Shown one piece after another: positions 35,641 to 46,754 of a stretch of DNA of 64,000 nucleotides (position 1 is its first letter; each line of letters starts with the position of its first letter). The notes below the pieces were generated by a model. That model searched no databases, was not told the origin of the DNA, and was given only the letters and a program-made list of their open reading frames with translations. Where the stretch lies: the NCBI RefSeq assembly GCF_028462125.1, contig NZ_CP115468.1, positions 2,783,559 through 2,847,558 on the forward strand. The letters are read 5' to 3'. Position numbers and translations under genes: made by a program. This DNA is from Leptospira sp. GIMC2001 (lineage in GTDB: Bacteria > Spirochaetota > Leptospiria > Leptospirales > Leptospiraceae).

Positions 35641-36417
35641 ATGAGCCCAACCTTGAAGCCCGAAGAATCTGTTCCAATAGACGACAGAGAAAAGTTCATG
35701 ACTTTAGGGGACCACCTTGAAGAGCTCAGGCAGAGATTGATCTGGGGAATGGGGATTGTATTTATTTTTACAGCAATTGCTCTAGTTTTTGGCGCTGAGA
35801 TCCATACTTCTTTTATTGAACCTTATCGTAAGGCGCTCGGAGATCCAAAAGCAACGTTCTATCAGATCAAGCTCATGGCACCGTTTCTGATCTATCTCAA
35901 AACAGCTTTTATGCTATCTATACTGATTGCTTTTCCATTTTTGTTCTACATTCTCTGGGGTTTTGTCGCACCTGCCCTCGACGCAAAGACCGAAAGGATG
36001 GGAATATTTATTATTGTATTTAGTACAATTCTATTCTGGTCTGGGATTGCCCTTTGTTGGTTTACCGTATTCGAAAATTTTCTCAAAATATTTCTCATCA
36101 CTTGGATGCCAGAAGGTGTTGAGGCAAAATTGCCAATTGATGAATACTATGACCTATTTTTCAATTTGCATTTGATATTTGGAATTTCATTCCAACTTCC
36201 CGTATTATTGGTGTTATTAGGACGTTTGGGAATCGTCAAAACATCATTCCTAATCAATCGCTGGAGAGAGATTATCATCGGTTTAGCTGTTTTTGCGGCC
36301 ATTTTTTCTCCCGGACCGGATGTTGTGTCCATGTTGATGTTATTTGGCCCATTAGTTTTTCTATTTGCTTTTTCTCTAGGATTGATGAAATTCTTAGAAA
36401 AGAGAGATGCAGTATGA
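35641..36417 (+). CDS. tatC: Twin-arginine translocase subunit TatC
   Basis: A six-helix membrane protein that recognises twin-arginine signal peptides. The conserved start '[15 protein letters not shown]' (with the TatC 'HLxELRxRL' motif), '[20 protein letters not shown]' and '[19 protein letters not shown]' are present; the C-terminal '[20 protein letters not shown]' (P-D region) is typical. ATG 35641 is chosen over TTG 35611 because GGAA lies eight bases before it. Its stop overlaps the next ATG by 4 bases, so a HAMP-domain protein is translated with it. Confidence 0.93.
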   Translation: MSPTLKPEESVPIDDREKFMTLGDHLEELRQRLIWGMGIVFIFTAIALVFGAEIHTSFIEPYRKALGDPKATFYQIKLMAPFLIYLKTAFMLSILIAFPFLFYILWGFVAPALDAKTERMGIFIIVFSTILFWSGIALCWFTVFENFLKIFLITWMPEGVEAKLPIDEYYDLFFNLHLIFGISFQLPVLLVLLGRLGIVKTSFLINRWREIIIGLAVFAAIFSPGPDVVSMLMLFGPLVFLFAFSLGLMKFLEKRDAV

Positions 36418-37535
36418 ATCAAATTGATCAACTTTCCTTCAGATATAAGATATCCTTAATTGTTTTTTTTATGACATTTTCCTTCTTCGTGGGCTTTATC
36501 CTCATTGAAGATTTTGCGATTTTTAATGAGCTTTTCAATCAACAAGGCTCAAACTTTGCGAGCAAAAGAGGAATTCGAATCTTTTTTGGTTTTTGCTTTT
36601 CTATTCTTACCGCAGTAATAACAGCCATTTCATTTAATCTATTTTATGCGAGTCTCAATCGATTGATACTATTGATTCGCAGTTGGATGGAGGATGATTC
36701 CGAAGAAGAAATTACCATTTCTCGTGAAGATGAAATTGGCAAACTGACGAGATCCCTTCAACTTACTCTTTTCCAAGAAAGGGAAAAATCAGAAACAAGA
36801 GCACTTGAAATTCACCGACTGGAAAATACCAAAATCCTAATGGAAATTCAATCGAGCTATGCTCAGGTTCGCTTGAATCGAATCAAAGGTTTGGATATAT
36901 CTGTTTTCCCGAATTTTAATAAGAACCCGGATTCAGATTATATGAAAATTGTAACTACTGACTCGGGCTGTATAGTTGTGATCGCAGGTTTCGAAACTTC
37001 TGGGATTCTAGAAAATTCTTATAAATCTCGGTTAGATGGAATGTTCTCTCTAATCGAAGCGATGAAAGATTCAACTCCCAATCATATGTTGACATATGTT
37101 TTATCCAATCTAGTTAAGAGCCAGCTTCCAGGATTAAAATTGTCCATTTTTTCTATCGATAGCTCTGATGGAAAATTGGAATTTGGAACATGGCAACATC
37201 TACCTATTTTTATTGTTGGGAGAGACTCAGTACGTCCTTTGAGTTCAACAGATGATATCCAATTTCCTCTGAGAGAAAACGAAATCTATACTGAGATTAC
37301 AAATATAGAAAAAGATGAAGATGTCATACTAGTCTCCGATAAACTTCTTCGTGTTACGAAAGAATCTCAAAAACAAATCACAAACCTAATTACAAATCTA
37401 CTATTGCCGAATAAAAATGGAATCGCAAGCAATAGTCGAGAAACAACTCTTAAAATCGCAAAGTATTTCGCGAAAAAATTTGGTCGAAATGCTTTAGATA
37501 GTCTGGAGATTGTAGCTGTTCGTAGAACAGCTTAA
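36414..37535 (+). CDS. Membrane HAMP protein with degenerate SpoIIE/PP2C-like domain
   Basis: A 373-residue protein. Two membrane helices (about 14-36 and 57-83) bound a short exterior loop. A HAMP linker follows ('[20 protein letters not shown]', then '[17 protein letters not shown]'), a coiled coil, and a C-terminal 230-residue domain that resembles the SpoIIE/RsbU phosphatase fold ('[20 protein letters not shown]', '[18 protein letters not shown]', '[20 protein letters not shown]'). The usual metal-binding motifs (D-x-x-G and GD) are not clearly present, so it may be an inactive regulator. It starts inside the tatC stop codon. Domain assignment is moderate; function inferred. Confidence 0.6.
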   Translation: MNQIDQLSFRYKISLIVFFMTFSFFVGFILIEDFAIFNELFNQQGSNFASKRGIRIFFGFCFSILTAVITAISFNLFYASLNRLILLIRSWMEDDSEEEITISREDEIGKLTRSLQLTLFQEREKSETRALEIHRLENTKILMEIQSSYAQVRLNRIKGLDISVFPNFNKNPDSDYMKIVTTDSGCIVVIAGFETSGILENSYKSRLDGMFSLIEAMKDSTPNHMLTYVLSNLVKSQLPGLKLSIFSIDSSDGKLEFGTWQHLPIFIVGRDSVRPLSSTDDIQFPLRENEIYTEITNIEKDEDVILVSDKLLRVTKESQKQITNLITNLLLPNKNGIASNSRETTLKIAKYFAKKFGRNALDSLEIVAVRRTA

Positions 37536-37603
37536 ATCTTCTTACGATCCAATCAATTATCTAGGAATATTTCTGAGAAAAATTGTGTTCTGAGAAATAG
37601 AAA

Positions 37604-38869
37604 TTAGGCGATTTTTTCTATATCGCCTTTTAGAATTACGATCGGGGTCTCTTTCTTACGAATCACATCCCCGGTTACCACAACTTCTAAAACATCTTTT
37701 CTCGAAGGAATCTGGAACATTAGATCCATCATTGTATCTTCCACAATTGCACGTAAACCCCGCGCACCAGACTCTCTCTTTATTGCTTCTTCAGCTATTA
37801 CAGATATTGCCTCATCAGTGAACTTCAAGCGAACATTCTCCAATTCGAATATCTTTATATACTGTTTCATGATAGCATTTTTTGGCTCAGAGAAAATGGA
37901 TTTAAGTGAATCCAGAGTTAATTCATCCAAACTAGCCATAATCGGAAGTCGACCAACAAATTCTGGAATCAATCCAAACTTCAATAGATCATCTGGAATA
38001 CCTTGGTGAATTATCGATTCATCTTGATCAGCATTCTTTTTATTTGGAGAGGTATCATAATCAGAGAAGCCAATCGTTTTGGCACCAATTCTACTTTTGA
38101 TGATATTTTCCAATCCAACAAAGGCGCCACCACAGATAAAAAGAATATTCTTCGTGTCAATTGTGATGTATTCTTGGTGCGGATGCTTTCTTCCACCTTG
38201 AGGTGGAACATTTGCAACGGTTCCTTCAATGATTTTGAGAAGTGCTTGTTGCACACCCTCTCCACTGACATCTCTTGTAATGGATGCTGAATCTGACTTT
38301 CGAGTGATCTTATCGATCTCGTCAATATAGATAATTCCAAGCTCAGCTTTCTTTACATCATTATCTGCATTTTGAATGAGCTTAAGAATGATATTTTCCA
38401 CATCTTCACCCACATAACCGGCTTCCGTGAGAGCAGTCGCATCAACAATTGCAAATGGAACTTTTAGAATTCTTGCGAGAGTTTGAGCAAGCAAGGTCTT
38501 GCCCGAACCAGTTGGCCCAATCAATAGAATATTCGATTTTTCTAATTCTACTTCTTGCTTTTTGTCATTAAAATAGATTCTCTTATAATGATTGTATACA
38601 GCAACGCTTAGAGCTTTTTTGGCTCGATCCTGACCAATTACATACTGATCTAGAATTTTTTTAATTTCTACGGGCTTTGGAATATCACCAACAACAGCAG
38701 GTTTATCCGTTGATGGAGGTTCTTCGGCTATGATTTCATTGCAAAGAGAAATACATTCATCACAGATATACACGCCTGGTCCTGCAACAAGACGACGAAC
38801 TTCGTCCTGGGCCTTGCCACAGAACGAACAATGCAACTTCTCTTTGGTGGTGGAGACTTTTTTACTCAT
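37604..38869 (-). CDS. clpX: ATP-dependent protease ATPase subunit ClpX
   Basis: The AAA+ unfoldase of the ClpXP protease. A zinc-binding domain with C-x2-C and C-x2-C pairs ('CSFCGK' and '[10 protein letters not shown]') occupies residues about 14-45. Walker A '[18 protein letters not shown]', pore loop '[11 protein letters not shown]', Walker B '[12 protein letters not shown]' and sensor 2 '[12 protein letters not shown]' are all in place. Length 421 matches the family. It follows clpP with a 38-base gap, and clpP overlaps tig, giving the conserved tig-clpP-clpX order. Confidence 0.97.
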   Translation of the reverse strand: MSKKVSTTKEKLHCSFCGKAQDEVRRLVAGPGVYICDECISLCNEIIAEEPPSTDKPAVVGDIPKPVEIKKILDQYVIGQDRAKKALSVAVYNHYKRIYFNDKKQEVELEKSNILLIGPTGSGKTLLAQTLARILKVPFAIVDATALTEAGYVGEDVENIILKLIQNADNDVKKAELGIIYIDEIDKITRKSDSASITRDVSGEGVQQALLKIIEGTVANVPPQGGRKHPHQEYITIDTKNILFICGGAFVGLENIIKSRIGAKTIGFSDYDTSPNKKNADQDESIIHQGIPDDLLKFGLIPEFVGRLPIMASLDELTLDSLKSIFSEPKNAIMKQYIKIFELENVRLKFTDEAISVIAEEAIKRESGARGLRAIVEDTMMDLMFQIPSRKDVLEVVVTGDVIRKKETPIVILKGDIEKIA

Positions 38870-38907
38870 GTTATCCTCCTAGAAAACCTAAGCCCATAGA
38901 ACAGAAT

Positions 38908-39498
38908 TTAGGCCTTTTTTCTGTCGGCAATTACGTTATCAATGATTCCGTATGCCTTAGCCTCTTCTGCGCTCATGAAAAAGTTTCTCTCTGTATCTTT
39001 TCGAATCTGATCACCAGTTTTACCTGTATGTTTTTCATAAATCTGAATGAGTGATTCTTTAGTTTTTATAATTTCTTTGGCGGATATTTCAATATCACTC
39101 GCCTGTCCAGTTGCTCCACCGAATGGTTGGTGCAACATGATGCGAGAATTCGGAAGAGCTGATCTCTTACCTTTAGCACCACCAGCAAGAAGAAGAGCAG
39201 CCATGGAAGACGCTTGTCCAATGCAAAGTGTTCGCACTTCCGGCTTGATGTACTGCATGGTATCATAGATTGCCATACCTGCACTGACATATCCACCTGG
39301 TGAGTTGATGTAGAGATAGATGTCGCGATCTGGATTCTCAGCTTCGAGAAAAAGCATCTGTGCGGTTATCACATTTGCGTAAGTTTCATCGATGCCACTT
39401 CCTAAGAAAATAATCCTGTCCTTGAGAAGACGAGAAAAAATATCATAGGTGCGTTCGCCGCGGCTCGTCTGCTCGATTACATATGGCATTAAGGTCAT
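38908..39498 (-). CDS. clpP: ATP-dependent Clp protease proteolytic subunit
   Basis: A 196-residue ClpP. The catalytic Ser is in '[14 protein letters not shown]' (S98), His in '[14 protein letters not shown]' (H123) and Asp in '[20 protein letters not shown]'. '[20 protein letters not shown]' is the oxyanion and substrate strand. The N-terminus [19 protein letters not shown] is typical, with little or no propeptide. It overlaps tig by 4 bases (39495-39498). Forms a double heptameric ring with ClpX for protein turnover. Confidence 0.97.
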   Translation of the reverse strand: MTLMPYVIEQTSRGERTYDIFSRLLKDRIIFLGSGIDETYANVITAQMLFLEAENPDRDIYLYINSPGGYVSAGMAIYDTMQYIKPEVRTLCIGQASSMAALLLAGGAKGKRSALPNSRIMLHQPFGGATGQASDIEISAKEIIKTKESLIQIYEKHTGKTGDQIRKDTERNFFMSAEEAKAYGIIDNVIADRKKA

Positions 39499-40847
39499 AA
39501 ATTTTGGTTCTCCCCGTTCAGAATCTTGGACGCATCAGCTAGACTGATAGTCTTAGGATTTTTCTTCTCAACCGCTTCGTATACAAAATTATCGACCTTT
39601 TCCATAATAAAGTTCTCTCGAATTGATTCGATTCTGCCTTCTTTTTCCAGTCTTTTACGGAAAGTTTCGACAGATTCTCCGAAAGCTCCGGCTATTTCCC
39701 CAAGCTTCGTATTCAAGTCTTCATCAGATAATTCCAGTTTTTCTTCTTCTGCAATTTTGTGACGGAGAAAATATCCTTGGAGTCTTTTGAGACCCATAGT
39801 TTTAAATTTTTCTTGAGTCTCAGCAAGAGTAGAATTTGTATTCTTAGCATACTCTTCCATCGAAACAAATGGAATCTTGTATTGCTCGAACATAGCCTTG
39901 TAAACATGCTCGCCTTCTTCTTGGATCAGACTCTCTGGGATAATGAATTTGGCTTCGTCTACCAATTTATTGTAGATTTCTTGGAATGATCTTGTCTTGA
40001 GCTCTTCTGTCTTAGCCTTACCCAGATCCTCTCTTAGCTTGCTCTTTAGAGCTTCTAAATTCTCTGATCCATCATATTCTGAAGCTAGATCATCATCTAT
40101 TGAAGGAAGAGTTACAGTATAGATTGCAGTACAGGTCACTTCGTAAATGTAGGTTTTGCCAGAAGATTCTGGAGATGGCTCAAAATTGGCTGGATAGGTA
40201 AATGAAAATTTCTTCGTCTCACCAGACTTCATTCCAAGAATAAAATCATCAAATCCTGCAGGATTTCTAGAATCACCTAACTGATATTTGCCTGTATTGG
40301 ACTTCGCTGGCAATTCTTCCGATTCAAGGCAGAATTTATAATTCATCTCAATCAAGTTACCAGCTTCTACAGAAGACGATTCTTCTTTGAGAACATTCCT
40401 TGCCATACTCTTCTGAATTCGATCAATTTCTTGTTGAATGTCAGAATCTGTTGGAACAACGATTAGAGGTTCAATTTTTACTTTTTTGTATTTTGGGAGA
40501 GTAACTTCCGGTCTGGTATCATAGGTTGCCTTAGCGGTAAAGCCCTTGGCACGATCAAAACTTTCCACTTCAAATCTTGGGAATCGGATCGGAATGAATT
40601 CTAATTTCGGGAAGAGGTCACTCATTGCATCTTGAAGAACAAAATTGATTGCGTCTTCTCCAACGGAATCACCTAGCATTTTCTCCACGGTTTTGATGGG
40701 AGCTTTGCCTACACGAAATCCAGGCACTTTGACTTTGTTACGAGCTTTCTCATAGGCTTTTACAAAGCCTTTTTCTAGTTCTTCGGAAGTGAAGTTGATT
40801 GTTAAATCAACTGTTGCGTTGTTATTTTTTTTAGTTTTATAATCCAT
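39495..40847 (-). CDS. tig: Trigger factor
   Basis: The ribosome-associated folding chaperone. The N-terminal ribosome-binding domain includes the signature-like '[20 protein letters not shown]' (GFRxGKxP loop, about 40). A central FKBP-type PPIase region ('[14 protein letters not shown]', '[20 protein letters not shown]') and a long helical C-terminal domain follow. I start it at ATG 40847 (MDYKTKKNN), giving 450 residues; the open frame extends 57 bases further into and through tRNA-Gly DNA and that extension is not protein. It heads tig-clpP-clpX. Confidence 0.94.
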   Translation of the reverse strand: MDYKTKKNNNATVDLTINFTSEELEKGFVKAYEKARNKVKVPGFRVGKAPIKTVEKMLGDSVGEDAINFVLQDAMSDLFPKLEFIPIRFPRFEVESFDRAKGFTAKATYDTRPEVTLPKYKKVKIEPLIVVPTDSDIQQEIDRIQKSMARNVLKEESSSVEAGNLIEMNYKFCLESEELPAKSNTGKYQLGDSRNPAGFDDFILGMKSGETKKFSFTYPANFEPSPESSGKTYIYEVTCTAIYTVTLPSIDDDLASEYDGSENLEALKSKLREDLGKAKTEELKTRSFQEIYNKLVDEAKFIIPESLIQEEGEHVYKAMFEQYKIPFVSMEEYAKNTNSTLAETQEKFKTMGLKRLQGYFLRHKIAEEEKLELSDEDLNTKLGEIAGAFGESVETFRKRLEKEGRIESIRENFIMEKVDNFVYEAVEKKNPKTISLADASKILNGENQNL

Positions 40848-40862
40848 AGATAGGAAGGGATA

Positions 40863-40934
40863 AGCGGGAAACGGGATTCGAACCCGCGACCCTCTCCTTG
40901 GCAAGGAGATGCTCTACCACTGAGCTATTCCCGC
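40863..40934 (-). tRNA. tRNA-Gly (anticodon GCC)
   Basis: On the minus strand GCGGGAA pairs with TTCCCGC as acceptor stem; the D arm is GCTC-AGTGGTAGA-GC type, the anticodon arm is TCTCC-TTGCCAA-GGAGA with anticodon GCC, and the T arm is GCGGG-TTCGAAT-CCCGT. All stems close. Position 73 is U and CCA is not encoded. It lies 15 bases upstream of the tig start. Confidence 0.97.
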
Positions 40935-41014
40935 ATGTGGTTTGGGCTATTGACATGCTTTTCCATGGGCTTCGAGTGTAAAGGGATTTTATCGCAAAAA
41001 GGTAAAATTTTTCT

Positions 41015-41824
41015 CTAGAGAAGCTTTTTTATATATGGGTAGATGTTCTCTGCCATAATCTTATGACCATCTTCTGTCGGATGAATTCCATCTTTCTGAT
41101 TGAGCTTACGATCACCTGCAATCCCGTCTAGAATGAAGGGTACTAAAAGAAGCGAATGTTCCCGAGCAATTTCTGGATACAGATTGTCGAACTGCTTACG
41201 ATATACAGCACCCAAGTTTGGGAAAGTTCTCATTCCCGCTAAAAGGATTTTGGTTTCGGGCGACTTACTCTGCACAGTTTGGATGATCTCATTTAGATTT
41301 TTTCGAATGGTAGCGATGGGAACACCACGCATCGAATCGTTTGCACCTAGTTCCAAAACAAATACATCAGGTTTAATCCTTAGAGCCCAATCCAATCTAG
41401 ACAAGCCACCCGATGTTGTATCTCCCGACAATCCTGCATTGATGATGTCGTAATCATAGCCTTCGGAATTGAGCTTTTCGCCAACTAACGCAGGCCATGC
41501 GTCATCTTGGCTTGCAAGCCCAAGACCTGCTGTCAAACTATCTCCAAAGAAAACGATTGTTTTCTTGGTCTTGCCTTGACTCTCGTGTTCAGCAGCATTA
41601 GCGGAATTGTTACCGCGCACATCTTTAGAATTGTCTTCACCACAGTTCAATAGAAATAGAGCCAAAAAAGCAAAAGAAATAATACTTAAATACTTTGGCA
41701 GGTCTAGCGAAATTAAATATTTACCGAAACTTCGATTCCGAATATTGGAAAAAGCCTGATCCAAAACAACAGTTCTAAATTGAAAAAACATCATATGCTC
41801 TTTAGACATTGATAGATTTCTCAA
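41015..41824 (-). CDS. SGNH/GDSL-family esterase lipoprotein
   Basis: A TesA/TAP-like hydrolase: block I 'VFFGDSLTAGLGL' (Ser near 96), block II 'NAGLSGDTTSGGL', block III 'LELGANDSMRG' and block V 'DGIHPTEDGH' (Asp-x-x-His) form the full SGNH set. It should cleave ester or thioester bonds of lipids or peptides in the periplasm. A lipobox 'LFLLNCGED' puts Cys near 61, but the region before it is about 40 residues longer than usual. The first 35 residues may not be translated; no better ATG is present. It lies just upstream of tRNA-Gly on the same strand. Confidence 0.9.
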   Translation of the reverse strand: MRNLSMSKEHMMFFQFRTVVLDQAFSNIRNRSFGKYLISLDLPKYLSIISFAFLALFLLNCGEDNSKDVRGNNSANAAEHESQGKTKKTIVFFGDSLTAGLGLASQDDAWPALVGEKLNSEGYDYDIINAGLSGDTTSGGLSRLDWALRIKPDVFVLELGANDSMRGVPIATIRKNLNEIIQTVQSKSPETKILLAGMRTFPNLGAVYRKQFDNLYPEIAREHSLLLVPFILDGIAGDRKLNQKDGIHPTEDGHKIMAENIYPYIKKLL

Positions 41825-41845
41825 AAATAGATAACTATTAATATT

Positions 41846-42580
41846 CTACTCTTTTGCAGCAGTATGGACTCCACCTGCTGGTTCACGATAATTGATTTCG
41901 AATAGATCATAATCAGATTTTCGAAATCCCTTTGCAAAAGATACAGATATTCCGAGACTTGATGAGACAGAACTCTTTTGAGTCTCCCACGCAAATTTTG
42001 CCATTTCAGCTTGAGTAACAGAGAAAGGATGCACCTTTCCCCTATCTTCATCCAGATACAATCCTTCATAAGTTCCAATGAATGTTCCTTGGTAATCAAG
42101 TTGCAAAATCTTTCCACTCACTGCGAAATTTCTTTTGGAACCGGTCTTCTTAACAACTTTTTTATCAGCAAGCCCTGCAGGTTTAGTTCTTTCCTGTGGT
42201 CTTGCAGAAACAATTTCCATCTCTGAAGATAGTGAAAAGTCTTCAATTCTATGTATACGATATTCGATCAATAGTTGATCATTCACGCTCTTTGATAATA
42301 AATTGACTAATTCAGCGTTACTTGGTCTTACGCTAATCTCATGCCGAATGATTGTAGGAGCGAAAAATTCATCTTTGGATTCATCACAGACTTCTGTCTT
42401 CTCAAAAGATGTAACTTCTATAATACCTTCATAGGAGTTGAATATGATTCCGCGACTCTCGAACTGAATAATCTTTGCTGTGGCAAATCCTTCAGCATAT
42501 GTTCCAAATGCAAATAACCAGGTTGGGGCAAAAACAAACGCCAAAATAAATAATTTAGATAAAAAGTTATTTTTCTTCAA
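41846..42580 (-). CDS. Exported protein with two internal repeats, unknown function
   Basis: A 244-residue secreted protein when started at TTG 42580, which has GGGAG eight bases upstream and gives a clean signal peptide (LKKNNFLSKLFILAFVF, ending 'FAFG'). The open frame runs further upstream to ATG 42637, but that extension would place 19 polar residues before the signal. Two halves share a pattern: 'AKIIQFESRGIIFNSYEGII' (about 33) and 'GKILQLDYQGTFIGTYEGLY' (about 153), each followed by a beta-rich stretch. I do not recognise the family. It ends 21 bases before the esterase gene starts, suggesting co-transcription. Confidence 0.72.
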   Translation of the reverse strand: MKKNNFLSKLFILAFVFAPTWLFAFGTYAEGFATAKIIQFESRGIIFNSYEGIIEVTSFEKTEVCDESKDEFFAPTIIRHEISVRPSNAELVNLLSKSVNDQLLIEYRIHRIEDFSLSSEMEIVSARPQERTKPAGLADKKVVKKTGSKRNFAVSGKILQLDYQGTFIGTYEGLYLDEDRGKVHPFSVTQAEMAKFAWETQKSSVSSSLGISVSFAKGFRKSDYDLFEINYREPAGGVHTAAKE

Positions 42581-42715
42581 AAGATTCTCTCCCGTATGCG
42601 CAGTAATTTTCAATCTACAAGATCTTTCTGCTTTCAATTTTAGACGATCTCTATTGTTTTTTGAAGCATTAAAAATATCAATCTATTCTTTACTTGTTTT
42701 TTTAGCTAAATCACT

Positions 42716-44512
42716 TCAAGTAAATTTAAAAAATTGAATGTCTTGTTCTAATTTGGATAATTCATTCACAAGCTGTTCCGTTTCATTTGCAACTTGATCG
42801 GAGAATTGAATAGCTTCCATAGATGCATTCAATACTACATCAGATGCATTAACAAATTCGCGGAAAGCTTCTTTTTGCTCTCGAGTCGCGGAAGAAATTT
42901 CTCGAGATTTCTGAGCAAGAAATACAATTCCTTCATTTAGAGATGTTGCAATTTCTGAAGTTGATTTGGAGCTTTCCGCAATAGACTTAGCTGATGTAGT
43001 TTGCAAATGAACCTCTTCCAGAAAATTTTTGAAATTCACTCCCAATTCATCCAAGGATTTACCACCTAACTTGACTAAATCAGTTGTTGTAACAATATTG
43101 AATTTTATTATTTTCAAATTTTCTTGAGTACTGTCGGCGAGCCTTGAAATCTCTTTGGCAACGACTGCAAATCCTCGTCCATATTCCCCCGCCCGAGCCG
43201 CCTCAATTGATGCGTTCAGGGACAAGAGATTGACTTTATCAGCAATATCTTCTACAAAGTTTACCGCCTCTCTCATCTTAACAGTTGCAATTTCTATATC
43301 ATCCATATGATTTTTCGTTAAACGCAATTCATTTCCCGCCTTCTCACCAGAGTCTTCCATACTCTTGGCTCGATCTGCAGATGCAATTGAGTCCTCAAAT
43401 ATGACTTGCATACGCTCGGTCAAATTACGAAAATTAATTTCTGCTTGGTCGCTCAAATGATTTTGATCCATTGCATTATTCGATATACTTTCAGTCAGTG
43501 CATTGGACTCTTCTGAGTTCGTACTTATCTCTTCCATGGAGGCCGTTTGCTGAGATATAACTTCTGATAGTTTTATACTTCCTGTTTTAAAATGGTCTGC
43601 AGTCTTGCGAATCTTGATAACATCGCGCTGAATTGATTGCAAAACATTTTGTAATCTGGATGTAAATCCATTAACAGATTGATTGATTTTCGCATTCTCA
43701 TCATTAGATATTATAGGGATTCTTACCGTAAGATTACCTTCCAATATTGAATTAGAAATAGTATCAAGTGCTCTCAAATTCGATCGAACCGATTTAGCAA
43801 AAAAATAAGAACCGTATAGAATGCTAATCAATCCAAGCAATGCCATGATAGTAATATGCACCATTGGGTATTCTAATTTAAGTAAATTCACTGAATACAA
43901 AAAGAGAAATGTAGAGAGCAATATAAATGGCATCAAACCAACAGAGAGAGCGACAGCTAGCACTCTTTGAAATATGGAAAATTGGATAGAAATATTAGTA
44001 TTATCTAATTTACAAAATTTATCATTATTGAGCATTTCAGAAATTTTATCTTCTGTCACAAAATAGAAAATAACTCCACAAATCGGCACCGCAGCAAAGA
44101 GAGACAGGATGAACGGGATAATATGATAGAAGCTCAGAGGAATAAAAATTGATGAAGCCAGAAATGAAAAAGTTAGACCAGCAATCCAACGAAGTGCGAC
44201 TACAATCGTTTCGATTTTCGGATATCTTAATAGTTTTCTCTGAAGTTCAGAAACCTCATTTGAGCTCAAAGAGGAAATTTTACCATAAGAAGTTAGAATT
44301 GGATTTAGAAAAATGATTCGAGCAAGTATTGCTGCAGAAAAAGCAATCGATGACGCGCATGTAGCAGCTGCAATAAATATGAGCGATTCTTCTAAAGTAA
44401 AAAGGCAGGCAAGACAGACGTAATAGACAACGCATGGAACCGGAACAAGATAAACGAAAAGCTCAAGAGAGCCTGTCAAACGCCAGAAGAATTTTTTTTG
44501 TTGAGTTTGCAT
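42716..44512 (-). CDS. Methyl-accepting chemotaxis protein with six-helix membrane domain
   Basis: A 598-residue chemoreceptor. Six hydrophobic segments occupy residues about 15-250, joined by short loops, with no large periplasmic sensor domain. A HAMP region follows ('[20 protein letters not shown]') at about 250-300, then the coiled coil with tip '[20 protein letters not shown]' and '[20 protein letters not shown]' (about 440-480), the CheA/CheW contact. A methylation-type Gln/Glu pattern is present. ATG 44512 is used; the frame extends to TTG 44521. It is the paralogue of the gene at 46755 and both point left, with one gene in between. Confidence 0.88.
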   Translation of the reverse strand: MQTQQKKFFWRLTGSLELFVYLVPVPCVVYYVCLACLFTLEESLIFIAAATCASSIAFSAAILARIIFLNPILTSYGKISSLSSNEVSELQRKLLRYPKIETIVVALRWIAGLTFSFLASSIFIPLSFYHIIPFILSLFAAVPICGVIFYFVTEDKISEMLNNDKFCKLDNTNISIQFSIFQRVLAVALSVGLMPFILLSTFLFLYSVNLLKLEYPMVHITIMALLGLISILYGSYFFAKSVRSNLRALDTISNSILEGNLTVRIPIISNDENAKINQSVNGFTSRLQNVLQSIQRDVIKIRKTADHFKTGSIKLSEVISQQTASMEEISTNSEESNALTESISNNAMDQNHLSDQAEINFRNLTERMQVIFEDSIASADRAKSMEDSGEKAGNELRLTKNHMDDIEIATVKMREAVNFVEDIADKVNLLSLNASIEAARAGEYGRGFAVVAKEISRLADSTQENLKIIKFNIVTTTDLVKLGGKSLDELGVNFKNFLEEVHLQTTSAKSIAESSKSTSEIATSLNEGIVFLAQKSREISSATREQKEAFREFVNASDVVLNASMEAIQFSDQVANETEQLVNELSKLEQDIQFFKFT

Positions 44513-44768
44513 GATTTCCAATTCAATTTTTTTATTTATAACAATGATTCAATAAATGAGAACTCTTCTATTTATCAATAGAATCCGTTTAATAATTTAT
44601 TTACCATGGGATTTGTCAATATTTTACTTTCGGAAGAATCTTAGTACTAGTAGCGTATTTCGAGTATTTCCTAAATTGAAATTTCATAAAAGAAAGATCG
44701 ATCCATAAAAGCCCAAGTAAGATTCAATGATTCGAAATAAAAATTGATCTATCTTTTAAATCAAAACA

Positions 44769-46574
44769 CTACTTTCTATCAGCATGCTTGGATGGAAACT
44801 TTAGGAATAAAAAGCAGCCTATAAATCCAAGAATTGATATCAATGTGCCTATGATAAAATAGGTATTCATATAATTGATTCTGACTATATGATTACCTTT
44901 CTTTAGTGAAATTGCTATAAGTGCGTTATGGGAAAATATTTCATAATCTCCATTGATTCTCCAGTTTGGAGAGAAATTTCTATTGATTATCAATCTATCA
45001 TCAGCACTCAATGATAGATTATATTCAAGATTTGACATAGACCAAGAAGTTTCAGAAACGGTCCCATTTTTGGATTCTAGGAAATATTCTCCTCGATAGT
45101 TTATATCTCCGTAAGCTGGAAGAGAACGATTCGATCTCAAATTCTCATATCCATCCCTAACAGAAAAATTCTGAATAATTGCCGGTAACATTGAAGAATC
45201 TGCTCCGTAAGATGGTATATTTGAAACCGTAAAAAAAGGATCTTCAATTGTATGAATCCAATTCTTTTCTGGAATAATAAAAATCTCTGAATAATTTTTA
45301 GCGTTTTTCTTGCTTAAATCATAAAATAGCAGACTGAAAATCAATAAAGAAAAAAGAGAAAAGAGAATTTGTTTGGGTTTAGAGTTAAGATATTGCGATT
45401 TCATTTTTACATGAAATCGATCAATTAAATGACCTAACAATAAACTCATGAAAAAAACTAAAACGATACTCCATCTAGATGGGATTCGCATATTCGAATA
45501 ACCAGGAACTTTACGAAGAATTGCAAATGGACTCAATTCGTGAAAATCCCCGAGCATCATAACTAAGGCAATTGAAAGGAATATAACCATCCAGAAATCT
45601 TTTTTTCTAAAAAAGGGCAAAAGCAAAAATAAAATTATAAATGGAAAATATCCAATATAATTTCCATATTCCCACCATTGATACTGCTGAGCCTCAAAAT
45701 TCCGGGCGAGCAAAGGATGTTGACTACTTCCAGTAAAAATAGTCCAGATATTTGAGATGCTTAAATTTTGCGTATCTGGGAAATATTGAGATCCATTCTC
45801 TAGGAAAAATTGAACTTCTGGAATTATTCTATATGAACAGAATACGAAAGTGGTTGTTGTAAAATAAAATATTAATCTAAATAATTTTAAATTTTTAGTT
45901 ATGAGTGCAAATATTCCAAAAATGAAAGTTAAGAAAAATATAAATAAGAATATATAAATATTTCCTTCGGAAATCAATAGAAGCATACCTAGGGCTGAAA
46001 ATATTAAATCTAAAAATATATTTTTTCTGTAATAACGAATCAAACAACCAAAAACGATTGGGACAATTGATGTCGAAAAGAATTGACTATGTCCAGCGAA
46101 TACATGCTGGGAGTGCCAACCGCAGAAAGAATAAATCGTACTTGCAAAAAGACTTGCCCAAAAACCAAAACCAAGTGCCCTTCTAAAGAGAAAGAGAGAA
46201 CTAAAAAATCCGATAAAACTATAAAAAACCACAGAAATTTTCAGAGCCTTAATACTTCCAAAGACAAGCGAGAACAAATTGGTTGGGGATAAAAATTTAA
46301 TTTGAGGATTCTCGATGATGGGAATTCCGCCGACGTAATACGGATTCCAAAAAGGCATCTCGTGAAAATCCAAAAATGCTTTCCGAACTGACTCTAAGTA
46401 AAAAAAATGTTGATCCCAATCAAATCTAGCCAGAGAATTATCCCACCATTCTAATTGGAAAGTGAATCTTAAGAATGTGCAACACAACACCAAAGAAAAA
46501 ACAATTTCAAACCATGTCTGTTTATCGCTCTTCGAAAGCCAAACTAAGCTAAAGAAATTGTTTAGTTTTTTCAT
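44769..46574 (-). CDS. YfhO-like multi-span membrane protein (GT-C-type candidate)
   Basis: A 601-residue membrane protein with about twelve hydrophobic segments. The first exterior loop has 'ARFDWDQHFFYLESVRKAF' and 'PFWNPYYVGGIPIIENPQI', the pattern of YfhO/GT-C-type lipid-linked sugar transferases (an Asp near the first loop followed by 'W[ND]P'). 'GYSNMRIPSRWSIVLVFFM' is a second family hallmark. A beta-rich C-terminal periplasmic part (about 430-570) precedes a last helix. It probably transfers a sugar from a polyprenyl carrier to an envelope molecule; substrate unknown. It lies alone between two paralogous chemoreceptors. Confidence 0.75.
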   Translation of the reverse strand: MKKLNNFFSLVWLSKSDKQTWFEIVFSLVLCCTFLRFTFQLEWWDNSLARFDWDQHFFYLESVRKAFLDFHEMPFWNPYYVGGIPIIENPQIKFLSPTNLFSLVFGSIKALKISVVFYSFIGFFSSLFLFRRALGFGFWASLFASTIYSFCGWHSQHVFAGHSQFFSTSIVPIVFGCLIRYYRKNIFLDLIFSALGMLLLISEGNIYIFLFIFFLTFIFGIFALITKNLKLFRLIFYFTTTTFVFCSYRIIPEVQFFLENGSQYFPDTQNLSISNIWTIFTGSSQHPLLARNFEAQQYQWWEYGNYIGYFPFIILFLLLPFFRKKDFWMVIFLSIALVMMLGDFHELSPFAILRKVPGYSNMRIPSRWSIVLVFFMSLLLGHLIDRFHVKMKSQYLNSKPKQILFSLFSLLIFSLLFYDLSKKNAKNYSEIFIIPEKNWIHTIEDPFFTVSNIPSYGADSSMLPAIIQNFSVRDGYENLRSNRSLPAYGDINYRGEYFLESKNGTVSETSWSMSNLEYNLSLSADDRLIINRNFSPNWRINGDYEIFSHNALIAISLKKGNHIVRINYMNTYFIIGTLISILGFIGCFLFLKFPSKHADRK

Positions 46575-46754
46575 AGAGCCAACCTATAAATAAAATACTC
46601 ACGGGAAAGCATAAAAAGACTGATTGTTTGTCAAGCTTGTAGAACTTTTTTTCGACTGGAATATTAAAATACAGAAAATAAACGGATACGTTATTTCGAA
46701 AATTCAGAGATAGCTTTTTAAAGACAGATGATATTCTGGCAAGTTTTGTAGCTA

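Noticed and set aside
40848..40904. N-terminal extension of trigger factor ([12 protein letters not shown]...)
   Set aside because: These codons are the tRNA-Gly gene and its spacer read as protein; ATG 40847 gives the normal trigger factor start.
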